Of a DNA stretch of 64,000 nt, positions 1 to 11,296 are shown piece by piece; position 1 is the first letter of the stretch; the number at the start of each line of letters is the position of its first letter. Source of the DNA: Trachythela sp. YZ-2020 (taxonomy: Eukaryota > Cnidaria > Anthozoa > Malacalcyonacea > Clavulariidae). The notes beneath the pieces are model-generated. The model did not search any database and had not been told where the DNA came from. It saw only the letters and a program-made list of their open reading frames with translations. Both the position numbers and the translations under genes were made by a program. The DNA is taken from contig JADLSH010000393.1 in the NCBI GenBank assembly GCA_016169945.1, forward strand, positions 5,969,501 through 6,033,500, written 5' to 3'.

Positions 1-3000
1 CTACACTCAAGAGTAGAAGAGATCTATTGTGTGAGAAATATATGGACAAAATGAAATCTAAAGACCATCTCCTACATAATCTACTTCCAAAACCGGTCGT
101 CTTTGAGAATCAGCGTAATCTGAGAAGGAAATCAGAACAATTTTACCTATTTAAAAATAATACGGTCTGTAAAACGAACAGAGCACAATCCTTTTTTACC
201 TTTAAATTTTTCCATTAATACTGCTTAATTAAATATTTAGAAATATGCTGTAAATATTAGGAATAAATAATAATAGTCTAAATTCGAACATTTTAATATG
301 AACATTACCTTAGAAATATTATGTAAATTTTATTAGTAAGCTCGTTAATTCAGTTGTATAACTGCAAGAGAGTTTTAATAAACATCAATAATGTTACCCT
401 GGAAAATTTTAAATCTAGAATACCTGAAATGGCATTTACTACGTTCTGGGGAAGATTTGACGTGCAGAAACTCGAAGAATTTGACACCTTCATATCAAGT
501 TTTTTTTATATATTCTGACCTTTTTATGGGAGGGCTACTGGATTTTCAATATTTGCTAAATTGGGCGAAATAGAAATATAAGAACTAATGAAAGCAACTG
601 TGTTATGATTTAATCGATAGTGTCGTAAAGGTAATATGTTGCCATGGACAACGATATAGGAGACACGAATATAGGAGAAAACACGGAAATATATATGTAT
701 GAATGAGTTGAGATGTAAAATATCTGTCAATGTCCGCTCTTGGTAGGCATGGACAGATTAGAGTTAAATGTAAGAGATCCGCTCATTGATTCTGTAATGA
801 GGTGAATGGTGCGTAGTTGTGAAATACAAGAAATTCACCCTAACGGTATCAGTGAGCTGCCATCAGCAGACATTGACAGATATTCTACATCTCAACTAAT
901 TTCATGCATAGTTCCGTATTTTCTCCTATTTATGTCTTTTTCAGATTTTCTTCCATGTATATTTTGTATTGTAATTTGCACATATAGTTTGCTTTGACTA
1001 AATCCATCTGACATCCGTTATATACAGGTTCCACTATATTGATGTTGTTTCTTCTTGTTGAACAATTTTAAGTTGACAGTATGCTTTTATAGAAGATACG
1101 CTAAAGTGTTTGGTTTTAGAATTCATAAAATTTGGATAAATGCTGATGTACAGCAGTACTATATAATTATGATATCATTTGGTCTGTATATCGACGTTGA
1201 GGTCTGTCGTTTTATCACCCAGTATGTCATGTTATACATGTAAGATAAGGTAATTAGTAACATTTGTAAAAGAGTTGTTATTGAGAATAAATCAGCATTT
1301 GACTATATTTATTGTAAAATTTATTGTCAATTAATAACATCATGCAGTTACCATAGCAACACTAAGTGTGCAATTCTTGTTCAAAGTTACTGATCTGAAA
1401 ACAAGGACTGGATATTGCTTCTGCTATGCATAAATGAAACCAATGGTTTCCTCCAAAATTGCCTCCTTGAATTCAAAAGGATGCTCTATCCGGTTCCAGT
1501 TTTCAGATCGGTGGTTCCAAGTACAACTCCAAGTTAAGTCAGGGATATCTTTAGGGGCTGAAAAGGGTGGACCGCGCGAAAAATATTGGCAAAAAGGAGG
1601 AGGGGCATGCAGAAACGATACAATGTTTTGTTGTTCTGTTTACAATGTTTTAAGGTTACAGACTTTCAGTACATGTATTTTGGAATTTTTAGGAGAGAAG
1701 GTGGGGGGGGGGGGGCGGCGTCATATTCAGGGGCAGGCCAGTGGGAAGAAGTTGAGTATGAAAGGGTGGGCAATGCCAAAAATTAAGAGGGCACACTAAA
1801 TTAAACCAGATAAAACATGAACGGTCCCTAAAAACCCAGCATTCTGCAAGTGCAACCTATTAATTTAGTCTCCAATGATGCTTGGACCTATTTTGATGAA
1901 ACAAATACGAAAATGTTTCAAATGATGAGCTCTGTCAATTTTAACATGTTACTGAAACCCGTTGTACGTGTGAACATGTGAAACTGAAGTAATTTTCATA
2001 CGGTTCCGAATTTTTCCGGTCATAGTAGGGTATGAAATTCTTGAATTTTGTTTTTATAATGGTGTTGTTGCCTTGGTTTCCACCATGTTTCCAGTAACCA
2101 TGTTGTTGTTCTTGGTTTCCACCTGGTCTTTCCAGTAACTAACAAAATGTTCTTGTGATTTATTTTTTGAATAATGGAAAATTTCCCAATTCTAATATGG
2201 TATAATATAGTTTCTAAAATTGTTAACCTTAATATCACACACCTCCGTTCACAATATATGTGGAGAGTTTATACAAGTTTTATATAACTGCGTACACGCC
2301 GTAAATACTCCCGGGGCTAGCTACAATTCATCCGGTTCTGTGTGAACACCACTGATCTGGAAATAATATTGGATATGCAGGAACAACTGAAAACATTTTT
2401 AGCGTGTAATGGTAGAAATATATTGCTTGAACTTTATTTGATGCGTCATATGTTAAAATAATGTAGTAATCTGGTATTTTTAGATTTCGAAGACGTTTTA
2501 GAGACAGTTTTCCTGTATAGTTGGTCACTTAGTAATGGCGGATTTCCATTGTCTAGCTTTATAACTGGCTTCATTTTCTTACTGTTCCGAATTCGTCTGG
2601 TCTCGTACGTCGCTCGTGTGAACGTAGTCTCGGGGGTCAGGGGGCCCCCACACTAACCCGCTTTTGTTTTGAAAACGCTGAACTTATGAACATGCACAAT
2701 CATGCGTGGTAAACATACCTGTGTTTGTGTTGTTTGGTATGATTTCAGCTGAAAATGGACATGTTCACGAGTTTGCAAGCAATAGCTTACGAAGACAACA
2801 GGATGCTATATACACTATCCTAACTCCTGTTTAATTTTTAATCGATTTCTGACATTGCAAAGCCGATACAAGCCCTATCATCAATGAAAATTTTAGATTA
2901 GACCTCAACGAACAATACGTAAGGATTTTCCTCTTTCTCTGTAGACTTTTTCCCATTTTTCCTGGACGATTTTTCCGTAGTTGATGACAAAAAGGGAAAA

Positions 3001-3536
3001 TACAGCCCGAAAATGATAAAAACGCATCGTTTTTCCAGTGCTAGTGTGTACGGTCGAAAAGTAAATCGATGTAAATAGATTTTTATTGCATCTCAAATTC
3101 TTATTCCCCAATATCAGTCACTTAGAGTAATATTATTTGGCAATGTGTACGAATTGTTCAAATTTAAAAAGTAACCCATCGTTGTAATGCTGAATGGCTA
3201 AGCTTTACAATGAATGTAAACATATTAAACCTATGACATAATTAAACGTTTTACTCTGTTATTATTTTTCGAAATTTACATTTGAATCGAGGACTCCGCT
3301 TTTTATAGCTTCGCGCCACATATATAGAATGTACACTCATCAGGTGAATGTTGCGTTTGGTGTTTTTGTAAACTAGAGATATTTTGTTGATAAATGACGT
3401 CATGTTTTGGTGGCCATATTCACGCGCTTGCCATAACAAATTGGCAGTGAGTACGTACTGATAAAGTGACTCGTGTTCTGATATTTCTGCATTAAGCACT
3501 CTGTCTCTATATTTATATGTATGCGGATATATAATA
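1..3536. other. Gene-poor AT-rich interval
   Basis: I see no convincing gene here. The interval is AT-rich with short unsupported ORFs. It holds a long G run near 1702-1715 inside G-rich text that resembles worn transposon ends. A roughly 40 bp direct duplication sits at about 2061-2138, where two copies share a TTGGTTTCCACC core. No RNA gene, long inverted repeat or protein-family match was recognised. Confidence 0.6.
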
Positions 3537-4010
3537 TCAACGTTTATATTCAATGCCACTAAGGGCAACGTTTTTTGTATCTGAATCAAAAACTTCATCC
3601 CATTCCCTTTCGGTGTCGTAGAAATCTGCCTTTTTGAACGCTGACTTCATTTTCAAACCGAGTAATACAACGTCAGATTTAAGATCTTTATCATCTAACC
3701 AAGCTTTGAATTTTTCAATGGAGGAAATAGGCAGGTCACTTAGTCGACGACGGTTGTAAATTTCTGAGTTATTTGTCAGCTCACTCGCGGAGTCAACGCT
3801 GGCACGTCGTTTCTCTTTCTTTGTCTTGACACTGAAATATCGGATTTCCTCTAAATCTTCAGACCAACGAACCCGCCGCATTCGATGGGATTTAACATAA
3901 GCTAGCTCTTCCAATGGCGATATAATTTCTTCAGCACACTTTTCTGGACAATTCAATTCACCGCTTGATTCCCCGTTGCATTCTTGCTCTTTGATATCTG
4001 CTTCAGCCAT
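3537..4010 (-). CDS. Small acidic/basic protein with PP1-docking-like motif
   Basis: This is a 157-codon single-exon ORF that I cannot assign to a named family. The first ~40 residues are acidic and Glu-rich. They are followed by RMRRVRWSEDLEEIRYFS, which contains RVRW, a fit to the [RK]VxF/W protein phosphatase 1 docking consensus. A basic KTKKEKRRAS stretch follows directly. The C-terminal half (SSIEKFKAWLDDKDLKSD) looks like an amphipathic helical region. The start is chosen because a TATATAAG box lies about 55 bp upstream of the ATG. This arrangement is known from PP1 regulatory subunits, but that role is inference from one short motif. It is one of the few non-transposon genes here and has no sign of damage. 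It could be one exon of a longer gene. Confidence 0.6.
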   Translation of the reverse strand: MAEADIKEQECNGESSGELNCPEKCAEEIISPLEELAYVKSHRMRRVRWSEDLEEIRYFSVKTKKEKRRASVDSASELTNNSEIYNRRRLSDLPISSIEKFKAWLDDKDLKSDVVLLGLKMKSAFKKADFYDTEREWDEVFDSDTKNVALSGIEYKR

Positions 4011-4062
4011 CTGTACTATGGCTGTTAATTTGAAACACGGTGCACAAAATAAGAATTTAAGG

Positions 4063-4070
4063 CTTATATA
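4063..4070 (-). promoter_or_regulatory. TATA box of the 3537-4010 gene
   Basis: TATATAAG reads on the minus strand about 55 bp upstream of the ATG at 4010. This would place a start site near 4035 and give a 5' UTR of about 25 bases. The match to the core promoter consensus is direct; its use is inference. Confidence 0.45.
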
Positions 4071-5074
4071 GACACTGAACTCTGAAGTTTAAATATAAGC
4101 AGGAATATTAAAAGGCTCTCCTCGCTCTCAAAATGTCAACAACCAGCTGATAAATTAGACAGATAATCGTTAAGGCTTATTTAATAACGTGTTTTTACAT
4201 ATTTGTCGATATATTCATGCAAATGCCTTGGAAATAGCTCAAAACACTAAATAAATATGTAAATTTTTGTTAAAAATTTTTATTTTTACCATTCAAAAAT
4301 TCCAGATTGTTAGATTTTCATTGATGATTTCAATCTGTCAGCCTAGTTATAGTTCCACCCAAAAGTATCGTAAACAGCTAAAGCCAAGGCGGCCGTACAA
4401 GCTGATATGCTGAACGAAAGTCGTAAATTTATGTTATATTTGGGATATGAATTGCTAATGAATCAAACTGTGTGCACAGCAGATCAACTAGCACCTGCAC
4501 AGCAAATTCGACAAATTTATCGGCGGTTATACTTATGCTTATAATGACAGGCGGTCATTTAATTTTTGGAAAGATATCAACTTCCGACAATATAATATAT
4601 ACTTGGCAGTTGAAAACAAATTCATCTTAATTTTTATATATAAATGTATCTATTTCTGCTATACTATTGCAACAACGCATTTGTAGTTCCTCTGTTCCTA
4701 TATGCATGTAAGCCTTACAAGTATGCTTTCAAGCACTTTAATATAGCAATGCAGGATGTATAAAAACTTATAAAGAAAGGAACCCACCTATTAGGCTGAT
4801 CCTTTATAAAGTGATTTTTGCCGGCTAGCTTTAAAGCTTGTTCTTATCTCTTTGCAGTGAACAAGGGGTCATTTGGGTATATATGGAAGTAATAACTGCA
4901 CGAGGGGAAAATTAATAGAACCCATAATTTATAGACGACAATTAAGCAATTTTACTACATGTTATTTCATACTAGTCGCGTTTGAATTTCTTGATATGAA
5001 TTTTCTTGTTTGAACATTAACGCAGTTAAATTGCCACAAGAGAGAAAGCACCGAAATATAGTTAAAAACATTTT
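4071..5074. other. Intergenic, nothing recognised
   Basis: AT-rich sequence upstream of the small minus-strand gene. No ORF with family resemblance, RNA gene or repeat boundary was recognised. Confidence 0.5.
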
Positions 5075-5231
5075 CGTATGTGGCTGGCAGTTTGTAAAAA
5101 CATGTCAAACCGGTTTGGAAAATAAACAAACATTGAACTAATTATAGCCTTTGTTTGTTTAAAATTAGTTCAATGTTTGTTTATTTTACAAACCGGTTTG
5201 ACATGTTTTTACAAACAGCCAATCACATACG
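5075..5231. repeat. Foldback (palindromic) repeat
   Basis: Two arms of about 68 bp are near-perfect reverse complements. Both contain the sequence AAACCGGTTTG and the 5' motif CGTATGTG, and they are separated by about 20 bp. The right arm has GATTGGCTG where the left has GGCTGGCAG. This is typical of a foldback MITE. No autonomous partner is visible. Confidence 0.85.
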
Positions 5232-5286
5232 AGGTTCAGATTCTGAACCTAATTAACTATGGAAGTGAGATTCGCAATCGAGTTGA

Positions 5287-5359
5287 CCAGAGGCTCTTTC
5301 GCCTCGTATTTATTTCGCCTCGCCGTTATTTTGCCTCGCCGTTCTTTAAGAGCCTCTGG
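5287..5359. repeat. Short hairpin with internal CGCCTCG repeats
   Basis: CCAGAGGCTCTT at the left is the exact reverse complement of AAGAGCCTCTGG at the right. Between them a CGCCTCGCCGTT-type unit is repeated three times with small changes. It is probably a MITE end or small structured repeat. Confidence 0.65.
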
Positions 5360-5673
5360 AACCAGGGTACTAATTTGTTTGAAACGATCGCAAAATGGTT
5401 CAATTAAATTCGCTTTAATTAATTTGCTACAAAATATATGCTGCTTCTATATGATTTTTGAGGTTCACATCATAGTTTATTAGTAATTATACAACACTAA
5501 AAATTTTTGAGCAGATTTATTCAGTATTAAAGTCAGCAGAGTGTTCGGCAACTTTAAAATGATCACTTGAGAAAACAGAGTTTAAAGATTTTGCATATAT
5601 TAGAATAATTTAAATAAAACAATATAATAGAAGAGAGAGAAAATAGAATCAACCAACCACATACCATTATTTT

Positions 5674-5704
5674 CTTAGGGTAAAATCATGGTTTTACCCT
5701 AAGA
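5674..5704. repeat. Hairpin
   Basis: A 12 bp perfect stem (CTTAGGGTAAAA against TTTTACCCTAAG) with a very short loop, in AT-rich DNA just upstream of the duplicated region. It is not followed by a T tract or gene end that would suggest function. Confidence 0.6.
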
Positions 5705-5792
5705 AGATGCGGGATAAGCTGTATATCTCGGTTTTGCGTATATAAAGCTGTAACGATTGCTTTTTTGTCCAAGACTACCTTAATTAACCAGC

Positions 5793-7154
5793 TTAAGGTG
5801 GCTCACTTCCTTTTCCAAAAAAATGGAAGATTTCCGTTTTAGATCTGAAATATTCGACAATAATTATTTGTGGAAAAACAAAGAAAGTCTGATTTGTATA
5901 AAACAATAACTAAAGAGTTTGAAATTTTTTCAAAAATCATCCATAACTGTCGTTGCTACGGCAACAATGACGTTTCAATGTGGCGGATATTTTGGCTTTG
6001 AAGTGATTTAACTTGAAAATAACATCGGTGACCACCATTTATTTATTCCATTAAATGCTTTCTTTTATTATATTGAATATTATTAAAAAATATAAAAATC
6101 CTGTCATGGTAACGAATATATATATAACGAATAGCTACATTTACTTATTTTGAAAAAAATTGCCATGACAGAATTTTTTAAAATTGTGAAAATAATTCAA
6201 TATAGTCAAATGGAGGTAATTCAATGGAGGTCACCCAGGGACGCCGGAACTGGGAGGGGGGGGCAGGAGGGCAGCTGCACCCTCTTGCCCTTTACCAGAT
6301 GGGCAAGGGGGGCAAGGGTGCCCATTTGATTTAAGGTAAATATTTGTTATTATAATGTAAAGGATTCGTCCTCGTCCTTATTTAAAACTATAGAACTATA
6401 TAAAGAGAAAAGAAAAATGCATTTACTGTGATGACATAAAGCGTGTTCAACGAACTTTTACTGGAAAAACTGTAAGAAATAATGATGATTAAGTCTTGTT
6501 CTAATTTAATTGCTGTTAACGTGCGTGGCACTCCATATTCTTTTTTCAAAGCCCTCGGAACAACAAATTTGGCCGAGAAGGAGGGTGGATTGTCGTATGT
6601 CATGTAAAGCGATAATCAATATAAAAAGTAAAAATTTCTTGATTTACACGAGCCTCCATATACACCACAAATTTCGCGTTCAACAACAGTAATTTTGGCG
6701 CAATTCGTTTGCGAATTCGCTTCAGAAAATGGTAGAAATGCAATCATGGAGCTTTAAAAATATCAAAATCTTCTGGAGGAGGACCCCCAGACCCCCCTAT
6801 TTTTCTACAAATCAGAATTCAGAAACGTGATTATTGCAAAAGCCCCTTAGTATATAACAATTCAAACATGCCCTTCGATGAAAATCTTTCCCTCTTTCCT
6901 TGTCGTCGTTCCGGCGTCACTGAGTTCACCGATGTTATTTTTGAGTTAAATCACTTTAAAGCGAAAATATCCGCCATATTGAAACGCCATTGTTGCCATA
7001 ACAACGGCAGCTATGAATGTTTTTCAAACTCTTTAGTTAGTATTTTATACAGGACAGACTCTCTTTGTTTTTCAACAAATAATAATTGTCGAAAAATTCG
7101 GATCTAAATCTGTAATCTGCTATTTTTTTAGAAAGGTGTAGTGAGCAACCTTAA
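5793..7154. mobile_element. TTAA-flanked DNA transposon with long inverted ends, copy A
   Basis: The left end reads TTAAGGTGGCTCACTT and the right end, reverse-complemented, reads TTAAGGTTGCTCACTA. The terminal inverted repeats extend roughly 260-280 bp (about 5793-6050 against 6890-7154). TTAA at both ends is the hallmark target of piggyBac and Kolobok elements, and long inverted ends suit a non-autonomous Kolobok-like element better. No transposase ORF is present in the ~1.36 kb. A 79-codon ORF in the right inverted repeat is just repeat sequence. Confidence 0.8.
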
Positions 7155-7182
7155 TCCGTGGTGGATGTAAGCCGTTTCAATT

Positions 7183-7266
7183 AATGTACTACTTTGAATG
7201 TACTAAATGAAATGAATTAAACGGAGTTTAATTCACTTAATTCATTTAATTGAAAGTAGTACATGA
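7183..7266. repeat. Foldback repeat beside the TTAA element
   Basis: ATGTACTACTTT and AAAGTAGTACAT flank a nearly palindromic AATTAAACGGAGTTTAATT core. It lies just outside the TTAA element and is also present in copy B (about 15119-15202), so it predates the duplication. Confidence 0.75.
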
Positions 7267-9540
7267 AAAGCCGTGGTTACTTGGTTTTAATGAACTTCTA
7301 CAAAACGCAATCAAATATCAAAATGATGTTGGCTATGGAAATGTCAAACAATGACCTTGTACTATTGTCGATTTGACCCAAATATTGTTGAGAATGCAAA
7401 TGGCATGATTCTATTGCCATTGATAGATGCAAGTATGTCTAAAAACGATACATTGGTCTCATTGATCTCCCATGTGAGCTGTTAAACCCGGCCTGTTAAA
7501 GAGTATACTGGTACTAGTTTCGTAGTTCGACTTAGTGACAATCCTTGCTGTCAGATTTTGTAGCTTTTGTAATTTATCATTTAATGATACGTTTAAAATG
7601 CTTAAAATTTCCACGGCTGTTCTTGTATCTAAAAATATCCCCTAAACACGCCGAACTTTATCACGGCGTAAGCAAAATTTGACAAAATTGACGGAGAAGC
7701 ACATTCAAGAAGCTTAAGAGTACAAAGTTTACAGGTAAATCTTTCCTTATTATTATTTTCAGGTAAATCGATATTATTATCTCTTTCCTAATTATCTAAT
7801 AATCTCATTTCTATTTATCCCAATGAAATGTGGAATACGATAAATAAGCTTACAAAGAATAAATCTAAAACAACTAATATATCCAAGATTAATGTTGATA
7901 ATAATATTAGTGAAGAGCCTGACGTCATTACAAATACATTAATTTAACACATTCTTTGAAATGTTTCATGTGAAAGCTTTCTCCACCATTAAACATTGTA
8001 TTAAGTTTAAAATTAATATTTGAGTTTACAAAGTTATTTAAGCGCACTTGTCTTTAAGCCCCGAGAGGCCAAGGGCCCAAGACCGCAGGCGTAACATTCT
8101 CGAATTTAATCAACCAAAAATATTCGATATTCCATGACCAGTAATCGCACAGAAAAATGGCCGTATCACTGAGCATCCATTGCATGGAACCTTGGTGCAG
8201 TTGGGCGATTTTTGATTTGTTCTGTCTTGACGTATCTATAATTATCGAAGCATAAATTGTAGCTACGTTTAACGTGTTCTTAAATATACCTGAGTCTCGT
8301 AGTATTGTTAAAAGGCTTTAGTCTTTTATTTACCACGAATTTTACCAAGAAATTAGAAACTTTGCACGTCTATATCTTGAGATAATTTAGTAGCTCGCCT
8401 AATATTCAGGAACGTCAATATGTACAATTTGCGCATGCTCAGTTAAGTCAGGTTTAGGAGTAAATCCTAAGGTAAACGTGCTATGCTAGGATAACATAAC
8501 ATTAAAGACTAGTTTTTACAGGCAGTATAAGCTGAAACATGGTGTTATAATGCACGAGGGGATTGTTTGGAGAACACAAGAGAAGTGTGTATAACATGAG
8601 GCAATAGTGCACGCTTCCCGAGTGTTCTTCCAACATCCCCGAGTATAAAATGGTTTTATTATGAAAAGAAAAAACTCTACAAAGTTTATGGATGAAAAGG
8701 GGATAAACCTATATTGAAGAAATTCAATGTTGTTTGGTGGTTTTTGTAGTTTTCGTTCATATCAAAAGCAAATGCCAAACTGCTCAATTTCTACTGTTCT
8801 TTTACACCTAGGACTACGAGTAAATTTGCTTTGTTCTAGTAGTTTACAGAGCTCAAGTAAAGTTCAAGTACCTTCAAATATCGAAAAAGCCTAGCTTTTT
8901 GCATTTTTGTCGCCTTTGGCTTTGAATATGAGCTGCGAACCTTTTCCCACTCTTTATGCCTCATTGTCATTTGTCATTTAGTGGCTGGCTCTCTCATCTC
9001 GTTTAGGTCTACTTTTTCTTGCTCTCTGATAAATATTGAATTTTTGAAAAACTATAATTTTGTTCACATTGTTTTGACAACAATGCTTAATTAAATGCTT
9101 AAATGCTATGAACTTTTTCCAAGCGGAGAAAAAGTCAGAAAAATTGAAAAACCAGAACAGTGGCAGTAGACGACAGTGGCAGTGCATTATTGCGTCATAA
9201 TGCACTCTTATTAGACAATCAAATTGCGTGTTATATCCCCCTTGTATTGCAATCTGTATTACACTGTAGTCAGTGGCGTAACGAAGAAAGACGGGGCCCT
9301 TAGGCTTATTTGTCGTGGGGGCCCCTGTTGTCATGATTTGACTGCCACGGATTATTGGATTTGTTTGAAAGCTGCCTGTGTTAGCGTTTTACTTAATACA
9401 TGTGTTTTTAGATGAAGAAATTTTTGTGCCCTCTTTTGCGCCCCAGATTTATTATTATTATTATTAAGAATCAACGTTGCCCAGTAAATTGCGACACAAA
9501 AAACATGATTTTACATGGTATAAAATTAAGTATAAAGTTA
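7267..9540. other. Duplicated non-coding stretch
   Basis: No gene was recognised. The matching interval in copy B is about 15203-17476. A 118-codon minus-strand ORF at 8978-9334 is kept in both copies only because the copies are nearly identical; it lacks family resemblance. CAGTGGCGTAACGAAG at about 9263 resembles one hAT terminus, without a matching partner. A short (ATT)n tract sits near 9450. Confidence 0.6.
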
Positions 9541-10529
9541 CTATTTGGTAACATTTATTGTAGATCATTTGGTAGCATTTATTAAAAATTCCAAACACGG
9601 TTTTTTACCGGGCAAGTCTCGTACATCCCAGTTGGTTGAAGTACTTGATTTATTGGATCTTTACTGGACGCAGGAAAGAAAACTGACGTCATATACATGG
9701 ACATGTCCAAGGCCTGGCCATGGTCATGTTCTTTATAATCGTTTTGGCATCTCTGGAAGTCTGCTTGATTGGTTTTGCTCCTACTTACTTAATCGTACGC
9801 AGCGTGTAACTGTTCTAGGAGAAAAAACTGTTACTGTTCTGTTCAGTTACTTCATCTGAAAAAACCGTTATGTCTGGTGTTCCGCAGGGCTCTATCCTTG
9901 GCCCTATTCTCTTCCTCCTTTATGTAAGCGACCTGCCTGATGTAGTGGAGCATTCGAAAGTAGCCTCCTTCGCCGACGACACGAAATTATTTAAGTACGT
10001 TAACTCTACCACAGATGGCGCTTTAATCCAACAAAACCTTAACAGCCTGGAGAGTTGGTCTGCTACCTCGGGCCTTGTCTTTAATCAAGATAAGTGTAAG
10101 TGTCAGCATATCTCCAGGAAAAAGACTGTCACCGAATTCCCTTATACTATTAAGAACAGGCCGCTCACAGTTACAAAAGAAGAAAAAGATCTTGGCGTTT
10201 GGGTCACATGTAACCTAACCTGGTCTAAACACAACCTTGACCGATGTGCAGCGGCCAACAAGATATTAGGATTTCTACGTAGATCTACAATAGAAATTCC
10301 CAACAAAAAGGTCCGGCGAACATTATATTTGGCAGTTGTGCGACTTGCTCTAGGCTACGCAACTCAAATATGGTCCCCGCAATCGATCGAGGTTGTTAAG
10401 AGAATAGAACGTATTCAACGCCGAGCCACAAAAGTCTGCCATTCACGTGCGAAATAACCTATAGAGATAGACTAATCTCAACAGATCTACTACCCATCTC
10501 ATACTGGGATGAGTATCTCGACATGTTGT
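9541..10529 (+). pseudogene. CR1/Jockey-like LINE reverse transcriptase fragment, copy A (broken)
   Basis: The RT palm domain is clear: GVPQGSILGPILFLLYVSDL (motif B region) followed by ASFADDT (catalytic YxDD-type motif C), then thumb sequence ending in an IERIQRRATK block typical of CR1/Jockey LINEs. The copy is dead. Motif A appears as MDMSKA in a different frame from its surroundings, showing a deletion after it. A ~25 bp insertion near 9827 introduces a stop that separates the fingers from the palm. Copy B lacks that insertion. 5' sequence, EN and ORF1 are absent, so this is a 5'-truncated insertion. It continues after the hAT MITE to about 11040. Confidence 0.9.
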
Positions 10530-10912
10530 CAGGGGCGCCGTGGGTCTCTTGTTTTAGGGGGGGCCAAGCTCACGATTTTCCGACAATATTTCGAATAATA
10601 TTTCTTTTTTTTGTTGTCGACGGGGGGACTACACAACACTATACGAGTCGAAAAAAATTTTTCCCAGACTATACTGTTCATACCGGTATATACCGACAAA
10701 CTATCCCAATCTTGTTACATTTTCGGAATATTACGTATTCTATACCTAATATTCTAAAAACGTAAACTAAGTTTCATTTCCGATATTTCGTATTTGCAGG
10801 TATGCTTCACCATTACGATTCCGACAACATAACAATTTTTCGATTTTCCGACGGGTCTCAACGCTAGGGGGGGCCATGGCCCCCCCTGGCCCCCCCGGCC
10901 ACGGCGCCACTG
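10530..10912. mobile_element. hAT MITE with exact 8-bp target duplication
   Basis: The element begins CAGGGGCGCCGTGG and ends CCACGGCGCCACTG, 13 of 14 bases matching as inverted repeats. It is flanked by CATGTTGT at 10522-10529 and 10913-10920. Copy B at about 18429-18443 has one CATGTTGT and no insertion, a natural empty site. CAG-starting ends plus 8-bp duplications are diagnostic of hAT transposition. Internal runs of G and C near the ends and no transposase make it non-autonomous (383 bp). Confidence 0.93.
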
Positions 10913-11104
10913 CATGTTGTTCTTCTTTAAGGCTATCATTGGCTCTATATCTGTCTCTGAATATTCCTTCCTGCATTCATCCTGTAAGAATGAGTAGATC
11001 ATCCGCAATTCAGTGACCGATTACATCAAGTATCTCGCTTACCTATATTATGTACTTAGCCTACACTATCTATTTTAGAACGGTGACATTACTTTCCTAA
11101 TCTG

Positions 11105-11296
11105 TATATCCTAACCCACTCAGTCAACTTTCCCAGTGGGAGGAAACCGGAGTGCCCTGGAAAAACCCACGACTTTTGGCAGAGCGTTGACTTACTCTTT
11201 TCATACGAGTGTGATGAGTAAAGTCCTCAGCGAGAATCGAACTCAAGACTCAGAGGTGAAAGGCCTTGCTCTGACAATTGCGCCACCGAAGCCCCA
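11105..11296 (-). repeat. tRNA-derived SINE, copy A
   Basis: On the minus strand the head shows an A-box-like TGGCGCAATTGTCAGAGC and a B-box GAGTTCGATTC at the spacing of a polymerase III promoter. A conserved-looking body containing CTCCGGTTTCCTCCCAC follows. The head cannot fold as a functional tRNA in an obvious way, and the body extends ~120 bp past it, so I call it a SINE. The body resembles a core seen in widely spread invertebrate SINE superfamilies; the family name needs a search. Confidence 0.75.

Noticed and set aside
1434..1799. 121-codon ORF near the left edge
   Set aside because: It contains a G-run-encoded glycine stretch and no family resemblance; probably transposon debris.
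6868..7107. 79-codon ORF, nearly identical at 14804-15043, suggesting a conserved small protein
   Set aside because: It lies inside the right inverted repeat of the TTAA element; identity between the copies comes from the large duplication.
8978..9334. 118-codon minus-strand ORF also present at 16914-17270
   Set aside because: Conservation is explained by the duplication alone, composition is that of random AT-rich DNA, and part overlaps a hAT-like end.
9263..9345. hAT-like terminus CAGTGGCGTAACGAAG with G/C runs
   Set aside because: No matching opposite end and no 8-bp duplication found; cannot be called an element.
11226..11296. Possible tRNA gene on the minus strand
   Set aside because: Only the A and B boxes are recognisable and the sequence continues into a repeat body, so a SINE fits better.
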